A stretch of DNA of 64,000 nucleotides, from NCBI GenBank assembly GCA_963677415.2, contig CAXXFJ010000004.1, positions 138,811 to 202,810 on the forward strand. Reading direction: 5' to 3'. A model generated the notes under the pieces. The model searched no databases. It saw only the letters and a list, made by a program, of their open reading frames with translations, and had not been told where the DNA came from. This document shows, piece by piece, positions 26,361 to 34,195 of the stretch (position 1 is the stretch's first letter; each line of letters opens with the position of its first letter). Source of the DNA: JAQUTK01 sp963677415. Its GTDB lineage: Bacteria > Bacteroidota > Bacteroidia > Bacteroidales > JAQUTK01. A program made the translations under genes and the position numbers.

Positions 26361-26720
26361 TCAACGTATTAAATCAATATCGAACCGTTTTCTGTATTTT
26401 GCCGAATGAATATAGACGCCCTCCATTATTAAAACGAAGGTGCTCCATTTCATCTCGTATTGACCACTGAATGGGTTAAAAAGGGGTATCTCGAAAGTAC
26501 CTTTCTCAAGTTTCTTCTGATATAAAATAAATCCGCCATGTTCCCAATGAAGTATCTTTATGGTGGTTCTGTTTTTGCTCACAAACAGAAAAACTTCCCC
26601 GGACAAGGGGTTGCGTTTCATGTCGGACTTGACTAACTGATACAAGGAATAGATCCCTTTACGCATATCCACATCATGCGAACAGAGGTGGTAACTCATG
26701 GATTCTGTAAGTGCGAACAT
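26361..26720 (-). CDS. tnpB: IS66 accessory protein TnpB (third copy)
   Basis: 119 residues, IS66 Orf2 family, identical to the other copies; one base separates it from tnpA. Confidence 0.93.
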   Translation of the reverse strand: MFALTESMSYHLCSHDVDMRKGIYSLYQLVKSDMKRNPLSGEVFLFVSKNRTTIKILHWEHGGFILYQKKLEKGTFEIPLFNPFSGQYEMKWSTFVLIMEGVYIHSAKYRKRFDIDLIR

Positions 26721-26721
26721 C

Positions 26722-27132
26722 CTAGTAACCGGTATTGCATGAGAGGAGCAATGTGGCTAGTTCCTTTGCCGTGACATCTTCTATGGAGACTGCCATCCCG
26801 TTAGGGTAGGTGATTTTCACTCCTTTAATACAGGATGGAATCTGCTCACAGACAAATTTTTCTTCAACTGGGGATGCATGAAACGACAGTGGATAAATAT
26901 GCTGCGATGACTCCGTTATTCCTAAATGGCATGGGACTGAATCTAAATTGTCATCGTAACGAGGTGCCGGATCGAAATCTTTGAGCGTCAGGTCTTGTTT
27001 GCGCATCCATGCCTGAAGACTGTTATAGCTTATGTGATACATCAAACAATAATCATACAAGGGTATGTCACAGCTACACAATGCGCGTTTGTAATCCTCT
27101 AGTAATTTCGAATATAAATCAGAGTTGTTCAT
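26722..27132 (-). CDS. tnpA: IS66 accessory protein TnpA (third copy)
   Basis: 136 residues, identical to the other two TnpA copies, first gene of the element's tnpABC unit. Confidence 0.9.
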   Translation of the reverse strand: MNNSDLYSKLLEDYKRALCSCDIPLYDYCLMYHISYNSLQAWMRKQDLTLKDFDPAPRYDDNLDSVPCHLGITESSQHIYPLSFHASPVEEKFVCEQIPSCIKGVKITYPNGMAVSIEDVTAKELATLLLSCNTGY

Positions 27133-27205
27133 CTTTCGTCTTTTTAGAAGACAAAAGTAATTGGCTAGATATTACCATGCAAGATGGTATTGCGGAGACG
27201 CTTAC

Positions 27206-28449
27206 AGATTATTGATGAACTGATAAAAGACAAAAATGCTATTGCTAAACTTAATTATGATTGGAGTATATATTCAATTCTGCGAGTTTATTATACTATT
27301 TGTTGCAGAATAGGTTTCTATAATATAAATAATTTTGAATTAGTTTTTCAATTTTGTAATAATGACGATAACGCACTCAGCTATTTTTCATTTATAATTT
27401 GGGAAGGTTATTACATGAAAGATGAGTTGAAAGAAAATATACGAAATATCTTGATTGTGATGAATGACAAATTTGATAATTCTCAAGAAAGAGATAATAA
27501 AGAATGTAATATAATATATTCAGATGATAAAATAAGAAATATTATAAAATCTATAGTGCGACGTTTTGAATTAACCCAACCTTTAAATATTAACGATGCT
27601 TTTTATAATTTAAAAAAATTTTTTATCAAAGAACGATCAGCCGATTCTCATTCTGATTTTAAGCGACAAATTTTTCAATTGGTAAATGGAGTTGAAGAAA
27701 GGGATATTACGTCTGATATAATCAACAACTTGATAGAATTGTGTACTAATATTTCAAAGAGATTGAAATATTTAGGCACAAATCTTGAAAAAATTAAAGA
27801 TTGTATTGGTTATGGTGATAAGATACAATACGACAATCTTTTTAAAGATGAAAACTCTATCTATAATAATCTGTATAAAATAGATAGCAATTGTACTGTA
27901 ATAATAGATAGTAAGAAACAAATTCTGGAAACAAATGATATAGCTAAGATTAAAGCATTTGCATGTGAAATAGATAATTTTCAGACAAATTTCTTATTAG
28001 AAGACAAACCTTTTGTTAGGTATTGCAAGAAATATATGGTGGACTTAAAAACCTGTATTGATAACGCAAAAAAAGCAGCTAATTCAAGATATAACCAGAA
28101 AAAAGGTCTGGCTGTAAAACTGAAAATAAATAATATTCTTACGGATAATATGCTTGTTAATATACATAGTGATTTACTTGAATATGCACTTGAAGAAATA
28201 TTTTATAATGCGGCAAAGTATCAGAATAATACAGATACAGTTATTTCCTGTAGTGTCAGTCAATCTGAAAATATTATAGAACTAATAATCTCACAGAATA
28301 AAGGGTTTATAAGCAGCGACAGAGTAGAAGGACACGGAATAGATACCACAGTTAAGCCTATTTTTGTTTTGTTTTGTGGTGAAGATGGAATTTGTATTGA
28401 TAAAAGAACTAAAGATAGGTACGATATAAAAATCATTTTTAATATTTGA
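27206..28449 (+). pseudogene. Giant conflict-system gene, fragment 3: helical region and C-terminal ATPase-like domain
   Basis: Genuine sequence runs from 27214 (27206-27213 is the repeated target) to 28446. The TGA that ends the present frame is made by the first bases of the IS3 element; without it the frame continues YKLQDN and stops at TAA 30063-30065. The segment is mostly helical, then ends in a second GHKL-like ATPase domain: LEYALEEIFYNAAKYQ (near residue 1652) as N-box and DRVEGHGIDTTVKPIFVLF (near 1698) as glycine-rich lid. Alone it lacks a natural start. Confidence 0.85.
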
Positions 28450-28605
28450 CTTTTACTGATTTGGGTAGACACTTTTTTTCCCTTTAAACGGAGAAACTAG
28501 ACATATCAGAAAGTTTATACTGAAAGTCTAGACACCTTCACTACTTCCATACTAGAATCGTTTACACCAGATGGATATGCCAGAACCAGACTTGCTGTTG
28601 GGTAA

Positions 28606-28636
28606 GAATGGATGGTGCTCGATGCACCATTCATTC
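28606..28636 (-). terminator. Hairpin after the IS3 orfB gene
   Basis: Arms GAATGGATGGTGC (28606-28618) and GCACCATTCATTC (28624-28636) pair with one mismatch around a 5-nt loop just past the orfB stop. No strong U-run follows on the minus strand, so it may stop transcription weakly or protect the mRNA end. Confidence 0.4.
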
Positions 28637-28654
28637 TTTAACCAGTCTGATGCC

Positions 28655-29527
28655 TTAAACCGTCACCTGGATTTGCTGCTGGGTAGACAAAAGTACATCA
28701 TTATTTTGCATGTTAGTCTTACGTGATGCATAAACTTTTGTTTTCCACATTCTTTTTTGTTCTCCAGTCTGTTGGTGAGCAGCTTCCGGGGTAAGCATCC
28801 CTATGCTCATATGGGGCCTCCTGGTATTGTAAAAAGAAATATACCGGCCAATAACAGACCGGGCCTGATCTATATTCTTAAAATGCCTGTCACAATAGAT
28901 GCGTTCCTGTTTTATGATACCATTTACCCGTTCTGCAATTGCATTGTCAGTGGGCTTGTACTCCTCAGTCATACTGATCGTGATGTTATACTCGTTAAGT
29001 TTTTTAATATAAATATCACAACAGTATTGTACTCCCCGGTCAGAATGATGAATCAAACCTGTAAGGTCATTCCGGTCTGTCTGGCTGATAGCATCACTCA
29101 AGGCATCCAGTGTGATGGCAGCCTTCAATGTGTCAGCCAGCTTCCATCCTATAATCTTATGTGAGTACGCATCGGTAATCAAGTGCAAATAGCAACAGCC
29201 AACATCCATGCTTATATATGTGATATCACTCACCCACAATTGATTGGGCCCGGTAGGTACAAAATCCTTTATCCGGTTCTTGTATTTGTGATACCGATGA
29301 TTGGAATTTGTCGTATGTCGTGGCTTGGGACGATTAAGCATCAGCTTGTTGCGTCGCAACAACTTGAAGAAATTGTCGCGACCGGGAACACGATCCTGCC
29401 CGAAGACGCAGCAGATCATGATGAAGAGTTTGAAGCAACCGATGCCCGGATCTTCCTCGCGGATTTCTTTTACCGCATCCAAAAGCTCCCTGTTATGTTT
29501 GCTTTCCTGCTCATAGTCAGTTTTCAA
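28655..29527 (-). CDS. IS3-family transposase OrfB
   Basis: The 290-residue frame has the rve core: LWVSDITYISMDVGC with the first Asp, LIHHSDRGVQYCCD with the second, DNAIAERVNGIIKQE with the catalytic Glu, and FYNTRRPHMSIGMLTPEAAH. The stated start is a TTG inside a longer open frame that runs back to an A7 slippery run at about 29626-29632, so the functional protein should be an OrfAB fusion made by -1 frameshifting. Confidence 0.87.
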   Translation of the reverse strand: MKTDYEQESKHNRELLDAVKEIREEDPGIGCFKLFIMICCVFGQDRVPGRDNFFKLLRRNKLMLNRPKPRHTTNSNHRYHKYKNRIKDFVPTGPNQLWVSDITYISMDVGCCYLHLITDAYSHKIIGWKLADTLKAAITLDALSDAISQTDRNDLTGLIHHSDRGVQYCCDIYIKKLNEYNITISMTEEYKPTDNAIAERVNGIIKQERIYCDRHFKNIDQARSVIGRYISFYNTRRPHMSIGMLTPEAAHQQTGEQKRMWKTKVYASRKTNMQNNDVLLSTQQQIQVTV

Positions 29528-29610
29528 CTGGTAGTAAGCCTGACGGCAATGGCCAAATAGTCTGCAAGCAGCCTTTACGTTTGTATCATGCTGCTCAACC
29601 AGTATCGTGA

Positions 29611-29988
29611 CTACCTGGCCCCAGCTTTTTTTCTTATTTGGATGTTTTCCTGCTTCTCGGCTAAGTCAATCATGATATCGCGAGCCTTAATTCCTAACTC
29701 GGAGAAGGCCAGAGCTTTCTCCAAATCCTTAATACGAGCTTGCAATCTTGCAATCTCATCCGGTTCATTTAATTTCTTCCGTGCCATAACATCTTCTATT
29801 GTTTCAGGAGATAAAGATAGAGCTTCTGACTCTATTGAATAAATTTTTATCCAATAATCAATTTGATTTCTGCTAAGCTCATGCTTCTTTGAAATTTCAC
29901 TTTTCGAGGCGCCGCTCGAATAATACTCACGAAGAATCGATAGCTTATCCGATTCTGTAAATTTAATTGTTCTTGTTTTTCGCTTCAT
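29611..29988 (-). CDS. IS3-family transposase OrfA
   Basis: The 125-residue protein has an N-terminal helix-turn-helix (KFTESDKLSILREYYSSGASKSEISKKHELSRNQIDYWIKIY) and a C-terminal coiled coil (EIARLQARIKDLEKALAFSELG). Its last codons (IRKKAGAR) cover the A7 slippery sequence used to reach OrfB. Confidence 0.85.
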   Translation of the reverse strand: MKRKTRTIKFTESDKLSILREYYSSGASKSEISKKHELSRNQIDYWIKIYSIESEALSLSPETIEDVMARKKLNEPDEIARLQARIKDLEKALAFSELGIKARDIMIDLAEKQENIQIRKKAGAR

Positions 29989-30069
29989 AGATCACATTAT
30001 TTATTTGTTTATAATGTGTCTACCTATATCAGTATAAGACAATTTACAAACTTCAAGACAATTAAGTAT

Positions 30070-31029
30070 ATGGAAAAAGTATTGACATTTTTAATTTCAA
30101 GTCCAGATAACGAAACATTTACACCCGATTTATATTCTAAATGCAGGAATTTTCTGAATGACGCAAATGTGGTTGTATTACATGAGTTTAATCATTTTTA
30201 TAATTGTATATTCAAATATGCAACAAACGATTTTACCTTTCGCCTTCTTGTTCATTCTGGATCTGCTGACAAGGGTGGAATAATTACTTCTGGTGATACG
30301 ATTTGTGAAGAGATTAAGGGCAAGAATGAGTTTGAAAATTTTGATGTCTGTTTTATAACTCGAAAACCAGACTGGTTTCAAACGGATGAATATTTTACAT
30401 TGCGAAATGGCAAAAAGTATTGGAATATGAAGTATTTTAATCGCGATGCTGCTATTAATCAATTCCTTTCTGAAACCGTACCAGTTAAAAAAAGTGATTT
30501 GATTACAAATACAGCAAAAGTAAGAACAATAAATCAATCAATCACAATAGCAAAACCTAAAATCTTTATAGGTTCGTCTTCTCGTGAAAAAGCATTGTCT
30601 ATAGCCAAAAGCATAAAAAATAATTTATTCAATGATAAAGATGCTAATGGCAATAGTAAATATACACTTCATGTGTGGAATGAAAGTTTGTTTAAGGCAG
30701 GTAAAGCAAATATTGAAAATCTTGAGCATATTCTTAACAATCACGATTATGGTATTTTTGTATTTAATGCTGATGATGAAATTTATAACCGAGAAATAAA
30801 TGGAAAATGCCTAGAAATACCCAGAGATAATGTGATTTTTGAGTATGGTATGTTTATGGGAAAATATACAAGAAATAAAGTGTTTTTTGTAATTCCACGC
30901 CCCAAAGGAAATTTGAAAATATTGTCAGATTTGTTGGGAATCACAGCACTAGAATATGATGCCAATGATGAGGAGCTAGATGCTTCAGTAGGCGTTGCTT
31001 GTAATAAGATACGCGACGAATTAAAATAA
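30070..31029 (+). CDS. CAP12-type TIR-domain effector (predicted NAD-degrading)
   Basis: I start it at MEKVLTFLISSPDNE; the longer frame begins inside the IS3. In the 319-residue product, residues ~162-305 are a TIR-like domain of the CAP12/PF10137 type: KPKIFIGSSSREKALSIAKSI, HVWNESLFKAGKANIENLEHIL, HDYGIFVFNADDE, then PRDNVIFEYGMFMGKYTRNKVFFVIPR, with Glu258 as the likely catalytic residue. Such domains destroy NAD+ in CBASS and related systems. The first ~130 residues form a domain I do not recognise. Before the IS3 came in, this ATG lay 4 bp after the stop of the giant gene, so they were one operon. The frame is intact. Confidence 0.82.
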   Translation: MEKVLTFLISSPDNETFTPDLYSKCRNFLNDANVVVLHEFNHFYNCIFKYATNDFTFRLLVHSGSADKGGIITSGDTICEEIKGKNEFENFDVCFITRKPDWFQTDEYFTLRNGKKYWNMKYFNRDAAINQFLSETVPVKKSDLITNTAKVRTINQSITIAKPKIFIGSSSREKALSIAKSIKNNLFNDKDANGNSKYTLHVWNESLFKAGKANIENLEHILNNHDYGIFVFNADDEIYNREINGKCLEIPRDNVIFEYGMFMGKYTRNKVFFVIPRPKGNLKILSDLLGITALEYDANDEELDASVGVACNKIRDELK

Positions 31030-31036
31030 TAGTTAT

Positions 31037-31231
31037 CACTAGTGTCCACTAAAAACGGCTTATTATTAGTCGTATCTAACAGATTGACTGAAACTTATAT
31101 TGGAATTTCCTGCGTGACGATTTCAATTGATTTAAAGTCGTTTCTCGTTAATTTATTATTTGTAATCACTTGATATTCAGGCCTCAACTAATGTTCAACA
31201 ATAAACAAAATTATTTTAGTGGACACTAGTG
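31037..31231. mobile_element. 195-bp MITE with 18-bp perfect inverted ends
   Basis: CACTAGTGTCCACTAAAA at 31037-31054 is exactly inverted at 31214-31231, and AATAGTTAT is exactly repeated outside both ends (31028-31036 and 31232-31240), a 9-bp target duplication. There is no room for a transposase. It sits directly on the stop codon of the CAP12-like gene. The parent transposase is not in this window. Confidence 0.92.
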
Positions 31232-31240
31232 AATAGTTAT

Positions 31241-31303
31241 TATGCCAAAAAACTCAAATCTAGAATACAAATTCATATGGAAAGAGAGGTCGGTGAATCA
31301 TTC
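31241..31303 (+). pseudogene. Truncated start of an AlbA_2/ATP-binding-like regulator gene
   Basis: ATG at 31241 opens MPKNSNLEYKFIWKE, which resembles the start of putative DNA-binding/ATP-binding (AlbA_2, AAA_4) proteins, normally followed by a YLKWICAFAN-like segment. The frame is lost a few codons later where the IS21 end begins. Only the first ~15 codons are left. The assignment rests on a short motif. Confidence 0.4.
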
Positions 31304-31380
31304 CTAGATATTCCGGTGATAGCCACCCAGTGATTCCGGTGATAACCACCCACTCACTCTGCTCTTTTATAATGACAAAA

Positions 31381-32100
31381 TTACCGTTTTTTTCTTAAAC
31401 TCTCTCCTTTTAATTCAAATCTATGCGATGTATATACAATTCTATCAATGATAGAATCGGCCAATGTTTCATCGGTAAATATATCAAACCACATAGCCAC
31501 TGGTAGTTGACTGGCAATTATAGTTGCTTTTCTGGCATGCCTGTCTTCTATTATCTCCATAAAGTCAAGTTGCTGTTGTTTCTCCATGGTGGATAGTCCG
31601 AAGTCATCGAGGATTAGCAAGTCGGTCTTGGCTACTTTGTCAAAGAACCGTATGATTGATCCTTCCACTCTGGCAATTTTCAGTCGGAGCAATAACTTCT
31701 GCATGTTGTAATAGGACACCGTAAAGCCTTTCCTGCATGCTTGAGTACCTAAAGCCGATGCCAGGAAGCTTTTTCCGCATCCGGCTGCACCTGTAATCAG
31801 CACCGATTCCCCGTTTCGGATATAGCTTCCTGTGGATAATGATAAAATTCTGGATTGTTCGACGCCGCGGCTGGCTTCAAAGTTTAACTCTTCAACCGAT
31901 GCCTGATAGCGGAACGAGGCATTCTTTAACAGACGCTCATACCGGTTCGAGTCCCTCTGATCTTTCTCCGCTTGCACTAAAAGTTTGAGCCCATCCATAA
32001 AGGATAGTTCATGTACTTTTCTGGTTTCTTCCCACGTTTTCAGGCAACTGACCATGCCTGAAAGCTTTAATTGCATCAATTCTGATTTGATTTGTTCCAT
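31381..32100 (-). CDS. istB: IS21 helper ATPase IstB
   Basis: The 239-residue AAA+ protein has Walker A GAAGCGKSFLASAL, Walker B DLLILDDFGLSTM, and the IstB C-terminus ETLADSIIDRIVYTSHRFELKGESLRKKR. It assists the IstA transposase in target selection and strand transfer. It overlaps istA by 25 bp, the usual arrangement. A tail of a different IstB survives at 11345-11480. Confidence 0.93.
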   Translation of the reverse strand: MEQIKSELMQLKLSGMVSCLKTWEETRKVHELSFMDGLKLLVQAEKDQRDSNRYERLLKNASFRYQASVEELNFEASRGVEQSRILSLSTGSYIRNGESVLITGAAGCGKSFLASALGTQACRKGFTVSYYNMQKLLLRLKIARVEGSIIRFFDKVAKTDLLILDDFGLSTMEKQQQLDFMEIIEDRHARKATIIASQLPVAMWFDIFTDETLADSIIDRIVYTSHRFELKGESLRKKR

Positions 32101-33677
32101 TCTGATTCTGTTTTAATTTGATTCATATAATACTCTTTCCCCCTGATATTTTTATGCGGGAGACGTTTTTCTTCCTCTTTCATTGTCTCTTTTGTGCTTT
32201 CTATAAATTCATAGGCCTTGTTTTCTATGATTTTCTGCAATGACTTGCAGGAGAGCAAATCACAATCAAGGGCATAGCGGCAAGCCTTTTCAAAAACAAC
32301 GGGATTGGTTTTCCTCTGTAGGGATAAGAGCCCGTCACAACGTCTGTAGATGCGCTCAGGTACTTCTTCCTTCTCAAAGTTCCGGATGATTAACCCTGCT
32401 AAGTTTTCCGAACGTTTTTGCGCCTGCCGGATATAATACTCAGGACTCCGCTCCAGATAATGCCGGTGGGTAGAACACAAATGCTCTTTCTGTGTGGTAT
32501 AACCGTAACCGGCCGTGCGAAGATGAGTTGCGATACAGTCTCCGTCACAATAGATTCTGACAATGCTTCTTGTGTACACGACCGAGACCTTTCTGCCGAT
32601 ATAACTGTAAGGGACAGAGTAATAATGCTTATCCCTGCCCAGAAAGATACAATTGTTCTGTGCCACCTTCAGTAAGGCATAATACTTCAGATCAAAGTCA
32701 TCGCAAGGTAATGCCGTCAACATGGAGCGTTCTTCGGCCAGAAACTTTTCTTCCCGTGAATAAGGTTTTTGCTGCATGCGGGTTTGATTGTGCTCTTTGA
32801 CTTTCTCCGCGATCGCTTTATTGAGTTCATCCATGGAAAAGAATGTTTCATTACGGAGTTTGGCGTAAACCCGGGTGTAAATGATCTTTACATGGTTTTC
32901 TACGGCAGCCTTGTCTTTGGGGGAATAAGGTCTTGCCGGAAGAACCACAAACCCGTAATGATTGCCAAAATCTTCCATGACCCGATTCAGTTCCGGCTCA
33001 TATTTGTCTGTTTTTATAACTGCCGCTTTCAGGTTGTCGGGAACCAATATCTTGGGACTTCCTCCAAAACAGCGTAACGCACAAGACAAGCCATACAGAA
33101 ACTCTTCCGTGGATTGGGAACGGACCGCCATTACAAAGGTGTAATCCGAGTAAGGAAGGCATGCTATAAAAATCTGAACTTTTACCACTTCTCCGGTTTC
33201 TCTGTCCACATAAGACATCGTATCCCCCGAGAAATCCACATACAGCTCTCTGCCGGGAGCATGTTCCAGTATAGCAGAAGGATGTCGCGCCACGCTCACC
33301 TGGGAAAGATGATAACAGAACTGGGAGTAGCCGTAGCCATCGGGATGCTCCTTTTTGTATTCCTCCCACAGGGTCTGCTTTGTTACGTGAGGACGCCGGA
33401 GCTCCTGCTCAAAATAAGAAAGCTTCTCCTTAAAAACCAGAAAACGATCTTCCGTATAAGCCGGATTACCTGCCGAGAACTTCTTCTCAAGAACAGGATC
33501 TTCCAACTTCAAGAGCGTATCAATATCAAATCCGTTCTCTTTTACTTTACGCAGATACTCGTTGACTGTCCCTTTATAAAGATCCAACGATTGGGCTATC
33601 CTCCGATTGGAGACACCCTCCTTATGCAATTGCAATACTTGTTTTATTTTACTCATTCGTATTATTTTTCCTGCCAT
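32076..33677 (-). CDS. istA: IS21 transposase IstA
   Basis: The 533-residue transposase has an N-terminal helix-turn-helix (SKIKQVLQLHKEGVSNRRIAQSLDLYKGTVNEYLRK). The DDE core has the first Asp in LYVDFSGDTMSYVD, the second in KILVPDNLKAAV and the Glu in YSPKDKAAVENHVKIIY, and a C-terminal DNA-binding part follows. The frame is intact. Confidence 0.93.
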   Translation of the reverse strand: MAGKIIRMSKIKQVLQLHKEGVSNRRIAQSLDLYKGTVNEYLRKVKENGFDIDTLLKLEDPVLEKKFSAGNPAYTEDRFLVFKEKLSYFEQELRRPHVTKQTLWEEYKKEHPDGYGYSQFCYHLSQVSVARHPSAILEHAPGRELYVDFSGDTMSYVDRETGEVVKVQIFIACLPYSDYTFVMAVRSQSTEEFLYGLSCALRCFGGSPKILVPDNLKAAVIKTDKYEPELNRVMEDFGNHYGFVVLPARPYSPKDKAAVENHVKIIYTRVYAKLRNETFFSMDELNKAIAEKVKEHNQTRMQQKPYSREEKFLAEERSMLTALPCDDFDLKYYALLKVAQNNCIFLGRDKHYYSVPYSYIGRKVSVVYTRSIVRIYCDGDCIATHLRTAGYGYTTQKEHLCSTHRHYLERSPEYYIRQAQKRSENLAGLIIRNFEKEEVPERIYRRCDGLLSLQRKTNPVVFEKACRYALDCDLLSCKSLQKIIENKAYEFIESTKETMKEEEKRLPHKNIRGKEYYMNQIKTESEWNKSNQN

Positions 33678-33736
33678 AATAGTATTCTATGTATTGATGA
33701 TTCGTACATAGAATATAAGCATTTTCTATAAATGAG

Positions 33737-34062
33737 TGGGTGGATATGCTCCGGAATGTGAATTCTTTTTCACAAGCTGCTTCTCGAAAACAAAACAAAC
33801 TAATCTTCAATGACTTATACTCCCCAAAATGGGTGGATATGCTCCGGAATCTTTCGCTTCTTTACCCACTTCGTATCGACTGGGTGGGAATGCTCCGGAA
33901 TCCGGTTCAAAGAATCGTTTGTCTCGTTTAAAAAAACTCTTTTTTATCCGTTTTTATCCGTTTTTGGGTGGATATCTGCCGGAATGGCACTGAATATAGC
34001 CCGTTTTCTTCTGGATTATGGCACTATTCGTTCCGGATTTTTTGGGTGGGTATGCTCCGGAT
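33737..34062. repeat. Five spaced end repeats of the IS21 element
   Basis: Copies of TGGGTGGATATGCTCCGGAAT and close variants lie at 33737-33757, 33830-33850, 33881-33901, 33965-33985 and 34043-34062, with spacers of 30-80 bp. IS21 elements usually have two or three such IstA-binding sites per end, so five is unusual. They are too irregular in spacing for CRISPR. The remainder up to 34195 shows no gene. Confidence 0.8.
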
Positions 34063-34195
34063 TATCTATCATTCCATCCAGATATATTAAAACCTCTATT
34101 TCTTAATAATGCGCTTGAAAACACTGTTACAGCATATTGGAATTGTTTGTGTAAATATTAATGGTATATGTTTCTTTACTCACTACTAGTAAATT

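Larger units (their letters stand above)
24623..27205 (-). mobile_element. IS66-family element, third copy
   Basis: A complete 2583-bp copy with the same inverted ends, flanked by the perfect 8-bp target duplication AGATTATT (24615-24622 and 27206-27213). Removing it with one duplication joins LQKII to DELIK in frame in the giant gene. Its three proteins are identical in translation to those of the outer IS66 copy. Confidence 0.96.
28447..30041 (-). mobile_element. IS3-family insertion sequence (second type)
   Basis: The 1595-bp element starts TG and ends CA, with ends of about 25 bp inverted at 21 positions (TGACTTTTACTGAT against TGTCTTATACTGAT, then GGTAGACAC). It is flanked by the 3-bp target duplication ATT (28444-28446 and 30042-30044). 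It cut the giant gene seven codons before its stop and separates it from the CAP12-like gene. It differs clearly from the IS3 at 123-1600. Confidence 0.88.
31303..34065 (-). mobile_element. IS21-family insertion sequence
   Basis: istA and istB overlap on the minus strand. Outside them lie repeated end motifs, as known for IS21: two copies starting ATTCCGGTGAT at 31310-31329 and 31333-31352 on the left, and five copies of the TGGGTGGATATGCTCCGGAAT type on the right. The outer limits are approximate and I could not find a target duplication. Confidence 0.85.

Noticed and set aside
30070..31029. CBASS system
   Set aside because: No CD-NTase (cyclase) gene is visible nearby; only the effector TIR type is shared with CBASS.
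33737..34062. Possible CRISPR array of 21-bp repeats
   Set aside because: Spacers vary from ~30 to ~80 bp and the repeats match the opposite end of the IS21 element in inverted form.
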